DNA of 48,302 nucleotides. It comes from Limnobacter olei. GTDB taxonomy: Bacteria; Pseudomonadota; Gammaproteobacteria; Burkholderiales; Burkholderiaceae_B. The stretch spans positions 1 through 48,302 of the forward strand of contig NZ_JARFJD010000015.1 of assembly GCF_029087225.1 (NCBI RefSeq), read 5' to 3'. The notes beneath the pieces were generated by a model that worked only from the letters and a program-made list of their open reading frames with translations, was not told the DNA's origin and ran no database searches. A program made the translations under genes and the position numbers. Shown piece by piece: positions 1 to 8,926 of this stretch (its first letter is position 1; every line of letters starts with the position of its first letter).

Positions 1-324
1 AGCTCACGTACGGATTTGCTGCCCAATCGGCGGCGGTGTTTCGATCGCCTCGCCTTCAAGCAAACCTGCCCTTGTGTGCCGAGCAGGGCCGGTGTTGCCC
101 AGCATGGGCGACAGAGAACGGACCCGACCCGCAGGTTAGGAGGGCCGTTCTCAGGCATCGCGAGGCTCATCAAGGGATCAACAGGTTTTCTGGCGAGAGA
201 TCGGAACCCAAGCCGATCGGGCAGTTAACCGGCAGGCGAGAGATCGGAGCCCAAGCCGATCGAGTGGTCAACGAGCCTCAATAGATCGGAACCCAAGCCA
301 AGTGGGCCAAACAAACAAGCTTGA
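1..324. other. Stretch without a recognised gene
   Basis: I recognise no gene in this stretch. Short frames are open on both strands, including a minus-strand frame from an ATG at 170 to the window edge, but none resembles a known family or has a Shine-Dalgarno site. The right half carries an imperfect tandem repeat listed separately. It could be the edge of a feature that continues left of the window, or the 3' region of the transporter gene that ends at 325. Confidence 0.5.
193..299. repeat. Three imperfect 43-bp repeats with a palindromic core
   Basis: The core AGATCGGA(A/G)CCCAAGCC occurs at 198, 241 and 283, so the period is 43 then 42. In the first two copies the core continues into GATCG, so GATCGG and CCGATC flank an eight-base AACCCAAG-type loop and could form a six-base-pair hairpin. 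The first two units also share GCGAG just before the core. The third copy has lost the right arm. The array lies just past the stop of the minus-strand transporter gene, so it might act as a 3' hairpin cluster or be a REP-like element; neither is shown. Confidence 0.7.
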
Positions 325-1224
325 TTACAAGGGAAAACGCTGCGCCAGCGCAAACACCAAAGGCAAGGTTATAGCAGCCCCCACCGTTGACATCGAAATG
401 AGACAAGCCACCAGTGGTGCATTTCCGCCCATGCGCGCTGCCAGAATATAGGCACTCGATGCAGAGGGAATGGCAGAGAATACCAGCAGCACCATGGTCT
501 GTTCTTGCCCAAGCCCGGTGAAGTGAGCGTAAAGAACCGCCACCAAAGGTGACACCAACAGTTTCACAAACAGCCACCAAACCGACACCGGCCAATTGCC
601 TTTCAAGCCGGAGAATACCAAGCCCGCCCCCACTGCAAGCAGGCCCAGCGACACCGCTGCTTGTGCCAATCGCTCTAGAGTCAGCATGACGGGTTCAGGC
701 ACCTGCACGCCCATCAATTTGGCTGCAATTCCAAGGCAGGTCCCAATAATCAGCGGATTTTTCAGAATGTCTACAAAGGCGCTCAAACGACCGCCTTTGC
801 TCATGGTGCCCACGGCCAATACATTGCACAGCGGCACACCCAGCGCCAGCAAAATGGCGATATTGGCCACTGCCGATTGGCCACCCAAGCGGCTGGCCAA
901 AGCCAGACCAATGTAGGAGTTAAACCGGTACGCCGTTTGCAAGCCTGATGCAAAGTCCACGCGCCCCATATTGCTGAAGAGCAACCCTAACCAACCCAAC
1001 ACAAACGCCGTAAATATGACGGCAGGCCCACCCAGGGCGAAAGCTCCAACTGTGTGCAGGTCAAAATTGCTTGACACCACCGAGAAAAAAAGCAGGCATG
1101 GAAACAACACAAAATAAACCAGCTTCTCTATCGTGACCCAGGCCGAAGGTGCCATCCAGAAGCGGCGCAATAAGTAGCCCAAGGCGATGATTGAGAAATC
1201 AGGGAAAAGAAGTAGAGGGGACAA
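325..1224 (-). CDS. AEC-family (auxin efflux carrier type) permease
   Basis: The 299-residue protein is almost entirely hydrophobic, with about ten predicted membrane segments, and starts with a leucine-rich segment typical of AEC permeases. The family moves small organic anions across the inner membrane; the substrate cannot be read from sequence. The start is a TTG at 1224: a stop codon lies in frame eight codons upstream with no ATG between, and the length fits the family. No clear Shine-Dalgarno site is visible. It lies downstream of erpA on the same strand but is separated from it by a terminator, so it is probably its own transcription unit. Confidence 0.8.
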   Translation of the reverse strand: MSPLLLFPDFSIIALGYLLRRFWMAPSAWVTIEKLVYFVLFPCLLFFSVVSSNFDLHTVGAFALGGPAVIFTAFVLGWLGLLFSNMGRVDFASGLQTAYRFNSYIGLALASRLGGQSAVANIAILLALGVPLCNVLAVGTMSKGGRLSAFVDILKNPLIIGTCLGIAAKLMGVQVPEPVMLTLERLAQAAVSLGLLAVGAGLVFSGLKGNWPVSVWWLFVKLLVSPLVAVLYAHFTGLGQEQTMVLLVFSAIPSASSAYILAARMGGNAPLVACLISMSTVGAAITLPLVFALAQRFPL

Positions 1225-1260
1225 TTTTTTGCGTGTGGTGTTTGGTCATTGAGCCAATAA

Positions 1261-1282
1261 AAAACCCACCCGAAGGTGGGTT
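1261..1282 (-). terminator. Rho-independent terminator of erpA
   Basis: AACCCACC and GGTGGGTT pair around a four-base loop. Read on the minus strand the hairpin follows the erpA stop by about 20 bases and is followed by a run of six T. It would end the argC-DUF6776-bactofilin-erpA transcript. Confidence 0.85.
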
Positions 1283-1302
1283 TTGTTCATGCCGTATCTG
1301 TT

Positions 1303-1653
1303 TTAAACAGAGAAGGAAGAGCCGCAGCCGCATGTAGTAGTCGCATTTGGGTTCTTGATCACGAACTGCGCGCCGTTGATGTCTTCTTTGTAATCAATTT
1401 CGGCACCAGTCAAGTACTGGTAGCTCATGGAATCAATCAACAAAGTCACGCCACCTTTGTCCAGGGCCGTGTCGTCTTCATTCACGTCTTCATCGAAAGT
1501 AAAACCGTACTGGAAACCGGAGCAGCCACCACCCTGCACGAATACGCGCAGTTTCAGGTTGGGGTTGCCTTCTTCATTGATCAGGTCGCGCACTTTGGCT
1601 GCGGCTGAGTCAGTGAAAACCAATACGCTGGGTTGTTCTGTAGTTACGTCCAT
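1303..1653 (-). CDS. erpA: Iron-sulfur cluster insertion protein ErpA
   Basis: A-type iron-sulfur carrier of 116 residues that delivers clusters to apo-proteins, including enzymes of isoprenoid synthesis and respiration. The three ligand cysteines are visible: Cys44 in GGGCSGF and Cys108/Cys110 in the C-terminal CGCGSSF. Length is normal for the family. A Shine-Dalgarno AGGA sits five bases before the ATG. It is the last gene of a minus-strand run after bactofilin, 23 bases away, and is closed by a terminator. ErpA is preferred over IscA because of this conserved Burkholderiales location. Confidence 0.95.
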   Translation of the reverse strand: MDVTTEQPSVLVFTDSAAAKVRDLINEEGNPNLKLRVFVQGGGCSGFQYGFTFDEDVNEDDTALDKGGVTLLIDSMSYQYLTGAEIDYKEDINGAQFVIKNPNATTTCGCGSSFSV

Positions 1654-1676
1654 CTTGTCCTGCCTTTTTGCTGGAA

Positions 1677-2078
1677 TTACTTGCTAGAAGCCAAGGCCAG
1701 CTTACCTGGCATGACTTCTTCGCTCTCATGGTGCAAGGTACCGTCTACGACCGCACCTGGATGCATCTCCAATGCCCTATATCTTACGTCACCCGAGACA
1801 TTTGCGGAAGGGTGTAGCTCCAGAAGCTGATTGGCTTCAATCGGACCTTCAATCAGGCCACTGACTACGACATGCCCAACGCGCACGCTGCCTCGTACCT
1901 TGCCGGTTTCAGAAATCACCAGCAGTGACTGGGCGCTTTCGTCTGCAATCACATTGCCGTCCACTTCGCCATCGATGCGCAGGCCGCCTTTGAAGCGCAA
2001 ATCGCCTCTAAGAATCATGTCCGCGCCCACCAGGCTTTGGATAGGCAGCAGCCGCTTTGTATTTTTTTTCGAGAACAT
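1677..2078 (-). CDS. Bactofilin-family cytoskeletal protein
   Basis: The 133-residue protein has the bactofilin core, a right-handed beta-helix of short repeats such as [19 protein letters not shown] near residues 23-41 and a later [10 protein letters not shown] turn, flanked by a basic N-terminal tail (MFSKKNTKR). Bactofilins self-assemble into filaments without nucleotide and often scaffold cell-wall enzymes at the inner membrane. AAGGGG lies upstream of the ATG. The gene follows the DUF6776 coiled-coil membrane protein by 15 bases, which suggests the two work together, though that is inference. Confidence 0.9.
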   Translation of the reverse strand: MFSKKNTKRLLPIQSLVGADMILRGDLRFKGGLRIDGEVDGNVIADESAQSLLVISETGKVRGSVRVGHVVVSGLIEGPIEANQLLELHPSANVSGDVRYRALEMHPGAVVDGTLHHESEEVMPGKLALASSK

Positions 2079-2093
2079 GCTATTAAAACCCCT

Positions 2094-2810
2094 TCAAAGT
2101 TTGATGGTGGACTGCGCGCGAATAGCGCCTGCTTCCAGAATTCTCATTTCAACGCTTTGCAACCTGCTGCCCTCGGGAAGCGAAAACATGCCCGACACCC
2201 TTGAAAAACGGGTCAATTTGATTTTGAACTGGGGGTCTTCGGACGTTTCAGCGTTCGGTAAAACTATGACACTGGATTCCCCTTTGTTCAACACTTTAAT
2301 CAACACTTGCACATTCAATGTCACCTCGGGGCGCTGGCTACCTTGAATTACGAGTGCTTTATAGCGGTATTGATCCGGAACTGTGTCTTTGTTCACTTGA
2401 AGCCGCTTGAGTGAAATGGCACCCTGCAGGCTTCCTGGAATAAATCCTTCGAAAAATGCCAGGTCTTCTTTCAGTTTTGCATTTTCTGATTCCAGGTTGT
2501 TAATCAGCAGGGTCAGTTTGCTGCGGGCCTCTTTGTCCAGTTTTACCAATTCATTGGTACGGGATATCTCGTCTTGAAGTTCTGTCGCTTTTGCTTGAAG
2601 TTCAGCCAGTTGCTCATTGAGCACTTCAATTTCCTGGGTCGAGAAAAGTTTTTGAATGGCGTTGTCCACTGGGCCCCACATTGCATAGGCTGCGCAGACC
2701 CCCAGAATGGACAGGCCAAGCAGCAGGCCATAAGCGAAAGCAAACCGGGATGAGCGTTGCACTCCCGGTAACAGGGTTCGACGTGAATGGTGTGTTTTCT
2801 TTGGGTTCAA
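2094..2810 (-). CDS. DUF6776-family membrane-anchored coiled-coil protein
   Basis: The 238-residue protein has a short basic cytoplasmic tail, one membrane segment near residues 23-44, a long coiled coil rich in E, L, K and Q near 58-118, and a C-terminal globular domain that would lie in the periplasm. Its function is not established. The start is a TTG at 2810: the frame has a TAA upstream and a good AAGGA lies eight bases before it. The gene begins 18 bases after argC stops and is followed by bactofilin, a pairing common in this order. A structural role with bactofilin in the envelope is plausible but unproven. Confidence 0.8.
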   Translation of the reverse strand: MNPKKTHHSRRTLLPGVQRSSRFAFAYGLLLGLSILGVCAAYAMWGPVDNAIQKLFSTQEIEVLNEQLAELQAKATELQDEISRTNELVKLDKEARSKLTLLINNLESENAKLKEDLAFFEGFIPGSLQGAISLKRLQVNKDTVPDQYRYKALVIQGSQRPEVTLNVQVLIKVLNKGESSVIVLPNAETSEDPQFKIKLTRFSRVSGMFSLPEGSRLQSVEMRILEAGAIRAQSTIKL

Positions 2811-2828
2811 ACCGCAAAATCCTTGTGA

Positions 2829-3872
2829 TTAAGGTGCCAAAGGCAATTGCTCCAGCCCCATATGCTCGGGCAAGTCGAACATCACATTCATGGCTTGAAC
2901 GGCTTGCCCTGCCGCACCTTTCACCAAATTGTCGATCACTGAAATTATCACCAGCGTGTCGCGACCTTGTGGACGGTGCAGCGCGATGCGCACAAAGTTG
3001 GAGCCACGTACAGATTTAGTCTCTGGCAGCGAGCCTTTGGGCATCACATCCACAAAATATTCATTGGCGTAGTGCTGTTCATACAAGGCTTGAATATCAG
3101 TGTTCTTCCCCTGTTCATTTAGCTTCACATAAGTGGTCGCCAAAATGCCGCGCACCATGGGCACCAAATGTGGCGTGAAGGTAATTTGGGTTTTTCGGCC
3201 TGAAATCAATTCAAGGCCCTGTTCAATTTCCGGCAAGTGACGATGGCCGCTTACACCATAGGCCTTGAAGCTTTCAGCGGCCTCGGAAAACAATGAGCCG
3301 ACTGTGGCTTTGCGGCCCGCACCGGACACTCCCGATTTGCAATCCGCGACAATGCTGCTCTCGTCGATCAAGGGCATTGGCCCGCTGATCAAAGGCTTGA
3401 GAGCCAACTGCACGGCAGTGGGGTAGCAACCCGCCAAGCCCACCAATTTCGCCGTTTTCAGCTCGGTGCGTGCTGATTCAACCAAGCCGTAGCATGCTTT
3501 GCTGAGCAGTTCCGGCTCTGAATGGGGCATACCGTACCACTTCTCGAATTCGGAGGTGTTTTTGAGGCGAAAGTCTGCGCCCAAATCAATGACGCGAATG
3601 CCGGCATTCACCAGTTCGGCTGACTGGGCCATGGCCACACCATGTGGCGTGGCGAAGAACACCACATCGCAATCCTTTAAAGACTCAAAGGTAGGTTCTG
3701 TGAAGGCAATGTTTACGCGTTTGCGCAGCGCTGGAAACATGTCCGCTACTGGTTGGCCCACCTCGCCGCGAGAGGTGATTGCTTTCAGTTCTGCCTGCGG
3801 GTGCAGGGCCAACAGGCGAAGAAGTTCAGAGCCTGTGTAACCGGTTCCGCCAACAATGCCTACCTTGATCAT
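2829..3872 (-). CDS. argC: N-acetyl-gamma-glutamyl-phosphate reductase
   Basis: ArgC reduces N-acetylglutamyl phosphate to the semialdehyde in arginine synthesis. The 347-residue protein has the N-terminal NADP site [13 protein letters not shown], the active-site cysteine in GLAGCYPTA and the GHRHLPEIE motif with a catalytic histidine. The ATG at 3872 is chosen because AAGGA precedes it by seven bases; an upstream ATG at 3908 would add 12 poorly conserved residues and overlap the rpsI terminator. The other arginine genes seen here, argD, argF and argG, are about 26 kb away. Confidence 0.96.
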   Translation of the reverse strand: MIKVGIVGGTGYTGSELLRLLALHPQAELKAITSRGEVGQPVADMFPALRKRVNIAFTEPTFESLKDCDVVFFATPHGVAMAQSAELVNAGIRVIDLGADFRLKNTSEFEKWYGMPHSEPELLSKACYGLVESARTELKTAKLVGLAGCYPTAVQLALKPLISGPMPLIDESSIVADCKSGVSGAGRKATVGSLFSEAAESFKAYGVSGHRHLPEIEQGLELISGRKTQITFTPHLVPMVRGILATTYVKLNEQGKNTDIQALYEQHYANEYFVDVMPKGSLPETKSVRGSNFVRIALHRPQGRDTLVIISVIDNLVKGAAGQAVQAMNVMFDLPEHMGLEQLPLAP

Positions 3873-3888
3873 GATTATTCCTTGCGCT

Positions 3889-3920
3889 GAAAAGAAAAAA
3901 AGCCGCACTTTCGTGCGGCT
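3889..3920 (-). terminator. Rho-independent terminator after rpsI
   Basis: AGCCGCAC and GTGCGGCT pair around a TTTC loop, flanked on the minus-strand 3' side by a T-rich tract. It lies between rpsI and argC and ends only a few bases before the argC Shine-Dalgarno site. Confidence 0.85.
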
Positions 3921-3983
3921 TTCGATTGTAACCCAGCTGGGAGGGCTGCTGGGTGTAAGCGTAATTCGAAACTGGGTGTCGAA

Positions 3984-4376
3984 TTAACGCTTGGAGAACT
4001 GCTTGCGACGACGCGCGCCACGCAGACCCACTTTTTTACGTTCAACTTCACGAGCGTCACGAGTAACCAGACCTGCTTTGGACAGGGTTGGCTTCAGTTC
4101 GGCGTCGAAGTCAATCAGGGCACGTGTCAAGCCGTGGCGAACTGCGCCAGCCTGGCCAGTTTCGCCGCCGCCGCGCACGTTTACCTTGATGTCAAAAGTT
4201 TCAACGTTCTCGGTCAGTACCAAGGGTTGACGCGCAACCATTTGGCCTGTTTCGCGAGCGAAGTATTCAGTCAAAGGCTTGCCGTTCACGATGAACTGGC
4301 CAGTACCTTTCTTGATAAAAACACGGGCCACTGAGCTTTTGCGGCGACCGGTTCCGTAATTGTATTCACCAATCAT
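3984..4376 (-). CDS. rpsI: 30S ribosomal protein S9
   Basis: S9 has 130 residues and ends in the basic tail [11 protein letters not shown], which reaches towards the P-site tRNA in the 30S head. The N-terminal [13 protein letters not shown] stretch is characteristic. GAGGTGA lies just before the ATG, and only eight bases separate the gene from rplM, so the two are co-transcribed and translated in step. A strong terminator follows. Confidence 0.98.
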   Translation of the reverse strand: MIGEYNYGTGRRKSSVARVFIKKGTGQFIVNGKPLTEYFARETGQMVARQPLVLTENVETFDIKVNVRGGGETGQAGAVRHGLTRALIDFDAELKPTLSKAGLVTRDAREVERKKVGLRGARRRKQFSKR

Positions 4377-4384
4377 GGTTCACC

Positions 4385-4813
4385 TCAGATTTCAAGTGGC
4401 TTGGGTTGTTGTGCGGAATGCGGGTGCTCTGCTTCGGCATAGATCTTCAATTTCTTGATCATCGCGTAGCCCAGAGGACCTTTTGGCAACATGCCTTTCA
4501 CAGCTTTCTCCAGCGCGCGGCCGGGGAAGCGTTCCTGCATCTTGTCAAAGTTCGTTTCGTAAATACCGCCAGGGTAACCAGAGTGGCGGAAATACTTCTT
4601 GTTCAGGCCTTTGGTGCCTGTAACGCGCAATTTACCGGCATTTACAACAACAATGAAGTCGCCTGTGTCGATGTGCGGTGTGAATTCAGGTTTGTGCTTA
4701 CCACGGAGGCGGCGTGCAACTTCACTGGCTACACGTCCCAACACCTTGTCGGTGCCGTCGATCACAAACCACTCTTGTTTAACCTCACCGGGTTTCGCTG
4801 AGTAGGTTTTCAT
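4385..4813 (-). CDS. rplM: 50S ribosomal protein L13
   Basis: L13 is an early-assembling 50S protein. The 142-residue sequence has the standard [11 protein letters not shown] start, the [16 protein letters not shown] segment and the [18 protein letters not shown] segment. An AAGGA Shine-Dalgarno site precedes the ATG. The roughly 108-base leader folds into a branched structure listed separately. In E. coli L13 represses its own operon through the mRNA leader, so feedback control is plausible here. Confidence 0.98.
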   Translation of the reverse strand: MKTYSAKPGEVKQEWFVIDGTDKVLGRVASEVARRLRGKHKPEFTPHIDTGDFIVVVNAGKLRVTGTKGLNKKYFRHSGYPGGIYETNFDKMQERFPGRALEKAVKGMLPKGPLGYAMIKKLKIYAEAEHPHSAQQPKPLEI

Positions 4814-4843
4814 GATTTTTCCTTAAAGATAAAAAAGTGCTTT

Positions 4844-4921
4844 TTACCTGTCTCCCTACTTGTACATGCAGCCAGCAATTAATATGCCGGTCTGCAGCCG
4901 AAGGGCTCTCCCAACAGGTAA
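4844..4921 (-). promoter_or_regulatory. Structured rplM-rpsI mRNA leader (candidate L13 autoregulatory element)
   Basis: On the minus strand TTACCTGT (4921-4914) pairs perfectly with ACAGGTAA (4851-4844). Inside are two hairpins: AGCC-CTTC-GGCT (4907-4896), and a nine-base-pair stem with one bulge between GCAGACCGGC (4895-4886) and GCTGGCTGC (4876-4868). This makes a three-way junction. The promoter at 4928-4957 predicts a transcript start at about 4921, exactly at the closing stem. The element ends about 30 bases before the rplM start. Its role as an L13 target is inference from the E. coli operon. Confidence 0.65.
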
Positions 4922-4927
4922 CCCGCG

Positions 4928-4957
4928 ATTTTAGCAAAGTTTTTTGCTTTCGGTTAA
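4928..4957 (-). promoter_or_regulatory. Predicted sigma70 promoter of rplM-rpsI
   Basis: On the minus strand TTAACC and TAAAAT are separated by 18 bases. The predicted start, near 4921, matches the first base of the leader's closing stem. Confidence 0.55.
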
Positions 4958-4976
4958 ACTTTTTTGGGTGTTGGAT

Positions 4977-5011
4977 AAAAAAAACCCAAGCACTGTGAGG
5001 TGCTTGGGTTT
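4977..5011 (-). terminator. Strong rho-independent terminator of the candidate small RNA
   Basis: AAACCCAAGCAC (4982-4993) and GTGCTTGGGTTT (5000-5011) form a 12-base-pair stem around TGTGAG. On the minus strand it is followed by a T run. It sits upstream of rplM, so it must end a transcript from further right on the minus strand, where no protein gene is recognised. Confidence 0.9.
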
Positions 5012-5101
5012 AATCCACCAAAGGAGGAGGGTGGAGGAGACAACTTTGCGCCTGAAAGAAACTCTGCGATCGGTGATTCGTGGTTCATTCAAGTGACTAC
5101 A
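4977..5101 (-). ncRNA. Candidate small RNA with an anti-Shine-Dalgarno loop
   Basis: No protein family is recognised here, yet the minus strand has promoter, structure and terminator in a row. A promoter (TTGCGC, 17 bases, TAGAAT; 5136-5108) predicts a start near 5101. A hairpin follows with stem CCACC (5034-5030)/GGTGG (5019-5015) and loop CUCCUCCUUU, complementary to the ribosome-binding sequence AAAGGAGGAG. A second CUCCUCC lies just upstream of the stem. The RNA ends in a 12-base-pair terminator with a U tract. Length is about 125 bases. The layout recalls CCUCC-motif small RNAs and the Betaproteobacteria toxic small RNA family, but I could not align it to either. A 44-codon frame (5088-4954) crosses the locus without a Shine-Dalgarno site. 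Confidence 0.6.
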
Positions 5102-5107
5102 ACTCGA

Positions 5108-5136
5108 ATTCTAGAGATTTTTCTGTTGCGGCGCAA
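5108..5136 (-). promoter_or_regulatory. Predicted sigma70 promoter of the candidate small RNA
   Basis: On the minus strand TTGCGC (5136-5131) and TAGAAT (5113-5108) are spaced by 17 bases. The -10 hexamer matches consensus at five of six positions. Confidence 0.5.
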
Positions 5137-5290
5137 GAGTCTGTTTCTGTTGTCCGAAAAAAGCAACTTATTCCACAATTTAAAAATGGATTAAAAAAAA
5201 TCAATAAAAACAAATACTTAAAAATATTACTAGTGACTGACCGGTTATTTGTTAACCAGGTTCAATAAAATAGAGCATTTTTTCAACTTC

Positions 5291-5319
5291 TTTTCAGTAA
5301 ATATTGTGCAATGCATAAT
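5291..5319 (+). promoter_or_regulatory. Predicted promoter of the OsmC-family gene
   Basis: TTTTCA and CATAAT lie 17 bases apart, in an AT-rich stretch (5160-5345) unlike the surrounding coding DNA. An inverted repeat GGTTA-TTTGT-TAACC at 5243-5257, about 35 bases upstream of the -35 element, could be an operator. Nothing else is recognised in 5137-5290. Confidence 0.4.
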
Positions 5320-5347
5320 GAGCAATTAATCATAAATAAGGAGTTTT

Positions 5348-5770
5348 ATGGAAGCCGAAGTTAGCTGGTCGGGGTTACCCGGCATGTCATTTGTAGCCAC
5401 GACAGGCAGTGGACATATGTTGTGTATGGATGGTGCCCCGGATGGTGGCGGCAATAACCTGGCCCCTCGCCCTATGGAAGTGGTTTTGGCAGGCACCGGT
5501 GCCTGTACGGCCTACGATGTGGTGTTGATTCTGCGCAAAAGCGGTCAAGACATTCGCAATTGCAAGGTGAAAATGAGTGCCGAGCGTGCTGAAGAGGCTC
5601 CCAAGGTTTTCACCAAGATTAACTTTCATTTTCAGGTGATCGGTCGGGGGCTAAAGCCCAACTTGGTTGACCGCGCAATCAAGTTGTCGCATGAGAAGTA
5701 CTGCTCAGCGTCCGCCATGTTGGGCAAAACGGCTGAGTTGGTGTTTACGCACGAAATTATCGAAGATTAA
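5348..5770 (+). CDS. OsmC/YhfA-family protein
   Basis: The 140-residue protein has an OsmC-like fold: an N-terminal strand with GLPGMSFVATTGSGH, the PMEVVLAGTGACTAYDV helix near residues 42-58 that carries the first conserved cysteine, and the second cysteine in HEKYCSASAML near 114-124. OsmC proteins use this cysteine pair to reduce organic hydroperoxides. The YhfA branch is less well defined and its substrate is unknown. AAGGAG lies five bases before the ATG. The stop codon overlaps that of convergent coq7. Confidence 0.85.
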   Translation: MEAEVSWSGLPGMSFVATTGSGHMLCMDGAPDGGGNNLAPRPMEVVLAGTGACTAYDVVLILRKSGQDIRNCKVKMSAERAEEAPKVFTKINFHFQVIGRGLKPNLVDRAIKLSHEKYCSASAMLGKTAELVFTHEIIED

Positions 5771-6444
5771 ATTTTCTGTGCCAGCGTGGTCATGACCTTT
5801 GACATTGCGGTCATGGCCAGTTTCACGGGCATGGGCAGGTTGTTGGCGCCTTGATCAATCGCGGTTTGCCCGTGCTCAATCTCATCCTGACGCATCTGTT
5901 CAAGAATCGCTCTGGACTGCTGATCACCCGCGGGAAGTCTGCCTAAGTGATCGTTCAGGTGCTTTTCAACCTGTTTCTCTGTCTCCGCCATAAATCCAAG
6001 GCTAACCTTGTCCCCCAGTGTGCCAGCAACAAAGCCCAAAGCGAATGCGCCGCCATACCAGAATGGGTTTAACAGACTGGGGCGAGCACCCAGTTGATCC
6101 AGCCGCTCTTGGGTCCAGGCCAGGTGGTCGGCTTCCTCTTTGGCGGCGTGATCAAACAAAGCCTTTTTTTCGGGGTCTTTGCTGGCCAAGGCCTGTGCCT
6201 GATAAAGCGCCTGTGCGCAAATTTCCCCCACGTGGTTTACGCGCATCAGGCCAATCACCTGCTGTTTTTCTGCATCGTTTAGCTGATCGGTCGGCAGGTT
6301 TTTCCCTGCCGGGTTGGGGCGCTGGGCCACAGGTGTGGCAGCCAGGGTCTTCAATGCTTTGTCGACCTCGCCCAATATGGCATCGATGGAGGGAAGCGTG
6401 GGCAAGGCGGGAAACTTCGGAAAACGGGGGGCTCGATTTGGCAT
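5767..6444 (-). CDS. coq7: Demethoxyubiquinone hydroxylase Coq7
   Basis: Coq7 hydroxylates the demethoxy-ubiquinone ring late in ubiquinone synthesis. The 225-residue protein is a ferritin-like di-iron enzyme with repeated ExxH ligands: NHVGEICAQAL near residues 74-84, KEEADHLAW near 106-114, and QDEIEHGQT near 190-198, plus TEKQVEKHL. The N-terminal 50 residues are proline- and alanine-rich and are probably a linker. It converges on the OsmC-family gene; the two stop codons share a TTAA, leaving no space for a terminator. Confidence 0.93.
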   Translation of the reverse strand: MPNRAPRFPKFPALPTLPSIDAILGEVDKALKTLAATPVAQRPNPAGKNLPTDQLNDAEKQQVIGLMRVNHVGEICAQALYQAQALASKDPEKKALFDHAAKEEADHLAWTQERLDQLGARPSLLNPFWYGGAFALGFVAGTLGDKVSLGFMAETEKQVEKHLNDHLGRLPAGDQQSRAILEQMRQDEIEHGQTAIDQGANNLPMPVKLAMTAMSKVMTTLAQKI

Positions 6445-6605
6445 TACTACGCACCAATGCTGTGTTTTTTCAATGAAGTCTTCATTTTAGCAAGGGATGC
6501 AAGTAAAATCCGCGGCAACGCGCAACGAATTACAACGTCCCCGTGTTGGCTCCTGTTTCAGTTCTGAAACCGGTCTGCTTCATGGTGGCACATTTTAGGC
6601 AAACC

Positions 6606-7949
6606 ATGACTTCCAAGAAAAAGCTCTTCATCAAAACCTTTGGCTGCCAGATGAATGAGTATGACTCCGACAAAATGGCCGACGTGCTGGGTAGTTCAGA
6701 CGGCTTGGAGCGAACGAACACCCCAGATGATGCAGATATCATTTTGTTCAATACCTGTTCGGTGCGTGAAAAAGCGCAGGAAAAGGTGTTCAGCGATTTG
6801 GGGCGTGTCAAGCACCTGAAAAAATCCAACCCCAACCTGATTATTGGTGTGGGCGGCTGTGTGGCCAGCCAGGAAGGCAAGGCCATTGTTGAGCGTGCGC
6901 CGTATGTCGATGTGGTGTTTGGTCCTCAAACCTTGCACCGATTGCCACAATTGATCAAGCAGCGCCGGGATACACACCGACCGCAGGTGGACATTTCTTT
7001 TCCCGAAATCGAGAAGTTCGACAATTTGCCCTTGGCCAAAAACACCGGTGCTACTGCATTTGTGTCCATTATGGAAGGCTGCAGCAAGTATTGTAGTTTC
7101 TGCGTGGTTCCCTACACGCGCGGTGAAGAAATTTCCCGCCCGTTTGAAGATGTGCTGACTGAAATTGCCGATCTTGCCGACCAAGGCGTGAGAGAAATCA
7201 ATTTGCTTGGGCAAAACGTGAATGCCTACCGCGGGAAAATGGGCGATACAAGCGAGATAGCCGATTTTGCTCTGCTGCTTGAGTACGTCTCGGAAGTGCC
7301 GGGCGTTGAACGAATCCGCTTTACCACCTCGCACCCCAAAGAGTTTGGCCCGCGCCTGATTGAAGCCTATGCCAAGCTGCCCAAGCTGGTGGATCACCTT
7401 CATTTGCCGGTTCAGGCGGGTTCAGACCGCATTCTCGCCGCTATGAAACGTGGGTACACTGCGCTTGAATACAAGTCGATCATTCGCAAGCTGCGTGAAA
7501 TTCGCCCCAATATATCCATGTCGTCCGATTTCATCGTTGGTTTTCCTGGTGAAACCGAGGCCGATTTTGAAAAAACCATGGACTTGATCAATGCCGTGGG
7601 TTTCGACACCTCTTTTTCTTTTGTGTACAGCCCGCGCCCCGGAACGCCCGCAGCGGATCTGGAAGACGGTGTCGACCAGGTTACCAAGCTCAAGCGTTTG
7701 GCCCGCCTGCAAAAAACAATCCAAGACCATGCCACCAGCATTAGCAAGTCGATGGTTGGCACTCGTCAGAAGGTATTGGTCGAAGGGCCATCCAGAAAAG
7801 ACCCCGCCGAGTTGGCGGGACGTACCGAGAACAATCGGGTGGTCAACTTTGCCGGAAATGCCCGAATGGTGGGACAGATCGTTGAGTTGGACATTGTCGA
7901 GGCTTATCCCAATTCCCTGAGGGGGCAAGTGCCAATCACGGCTGCCTGA
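6606..7949 (+). CDS. miaB: tRNA-2-methylthio-N6-dimethylallyladenosine synthase MiaB
   Basis: MiaB is a radical-SAM methylthiotransferase that modifies A37 of tRNAs reading UNN codons. The 447-residue protein has the N-terminal MTTase domain with Cys14, Cys51 and Cys85 for the auxiliary cluster, the radical-SAM CxxxCxxC at Cys159/163/166 (GCSKYCSFC), and a C-terminal TRAM region. The ATG at 6606 starts [17 protein letters not shown], as in the family; ATGs or other starts upstream would add unconserved residues. The Shine-Dalgarno match is weak (TAGG). It is followed directly by corC, with the usual ybeZ and ybeY missing between them. Confidence 0.96.
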   Translation: MTSKKKLFIKTFGCQMNEYDSDKMADVLGSSDGLERTNTPDDADIILFNTCSVREKAQEKVFSDLGRVKHLKKSNPNLIIGVGGCVASQEGKAIVERAPYVDVVFGPQTLHRLPQLIKQRRDTHRPQVDISFPEIEKFDNLPLAKNTGATAFVSIMEGCSKYCSFCVVPYTRGEEISRPFEDVLTEIADLADQGVREINLLGQNVNAYRGKMGDTSEIADFALLLEYVSEVPGVERIRFTTSHPKEFGPRLIEAYAKLPKLVDHLHLPVQAGSDRILAAMKRGYTALEYKSIIRKLREIRPNISMSSDFIVGFPGETEADFEKTMDLINAVGFDTSFSFVYSPRPGTPAADLEDGVDQVTKLKRLARLQKTIQDHATSISKSMVGTRQKVLVEGPSRKDPAELAGRTENNRVVNFAGNARMVGQIVELDIVEAYPNSLRGQVPITAA

Positions 7950-8011
7950 TATCCGTCATTTTTTTCGGTTATCCTTGAGCCGTTATTGTTAGCAGAGGTT
8001 TATCCTCCCGT

Positions 8012-8926
8012 ATGTCAGAACCGAGTCCGTTGCAGGTCCCCAATAAAAAAGAACGGGGCCTGCTAGAACGCCTGTCTTCGTTGCTACTTCGCGAGCCCGA
8101 GGACAGAGAGCAGCTGTTGGAAGTGCTGCAACAGGCCCATGAAAGAAATTTGCTGGATGCCGATGCGCTTTCGATGATCGAGGGTGTCATGCAGGTCAGT
8201 GACCTTTCAGCAGGCGACATCATGGTGCCCCGCGCCCAAATGGATGCGATCAACGCGGAAGACTCGATCGACCAAATCGTGGCTTTTGCCGTTGAAAAGG
8301 CGCATTCCCGTTTTCCAGTGTACGAGGGCGAGCGTGACAATGTAATCGGAGTCTTGCTGGCCAAAGACCTGCTTCGCATACACGCCGATTCGGATGTCAA
8401 TTTGCGCGACATGTTACGCCCGGCAGTCTTCATTCCAGAGAGCAAACGCTTGAACGTGTTGCTTCATGATTTTCGATTGAACCGAAACCACATTGCGCTG
8501 GTGGTTGATGAATATGGTGGCGTGGCTGGATTGGTCACTATCGAAGATGTACTTGAGCAAATTGTGGGCGACATTGAAGACGAATATGACTCTGATGAAG
8601 AAGCTGACAATATCGTGAGCCTCGGCGGGGACCAGTTGGGTTTATACCGCGTCAAAGCGTTAACTACGATCGAACAGTTCAATGAAACATTTGGAACCGG
8701 GTTTTCAAATGAACATGCCGATACATTGGGCGGCTTGTTGACAGATCACCTGGCGCGCCTGCCCGTGCGTGGTGATGTCGTTGAGTTACCGCCTTTCCGT
8801 TTTGAAGTGTTGCGTGCAGATGCCCGGCAAGTGCACTTACTTCGTGTTCAGAAAATTGAACCTGCGCCCGAAGACACGGATACCAATTCATCCACCGAGA
8901 ACTCAGACTCCGATAGGCCCACTTGA
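8012..8926 (+). CDS. corC: CorC/HlyC-family CBS-domain protein (YbeX)
   Basis: The 304-residue cytoplasmic protein has an acidic-basic N-terminal helix region, two CBS domains spanning about residues 65-190 (GDIMVPRAQMDAI and DEYGGVAGLVTIEDVLEQIVG are typical), an acidic DEYDSDEE linker, and a CorC_HlyC C-terminal domain near 205-285. Family members are linked to magnesium or cobalt efflux and, in E. coli YbeX, to ribosome metabolism. The Ser/Thr/Asp-rich tail is unremarkable. Its TGA overlaps the lnt ATG by one base, so translation is coupled. Confidence 0.9.
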   Translation: MSEPSPLQVPNKKERGLLERLSSLLLREPEDREQLLEVLQQAHERNLLDADALSMIEGVMQVSDLSAGDIMVPRAQMDAINAEDSIDQIVAFAVEKAHSRFPVYEGERDNVIGVLLAKDLLRIHADSDVNLRDMLRPAVFIPESKRLNVLLHDFRLNRNHIALVVDEYGGVAGLVTIEDVLEQIVGDIEDEYDSDEEADNIVSLGGDQLGLYRVKALTTIEQFNETFGTGFSNEHADTLGGLLTDHLARLPVRGDVVELPPFRFEVLRADARQVHLLRVQKIEPAPEDTDTNSSTENSDSDRPT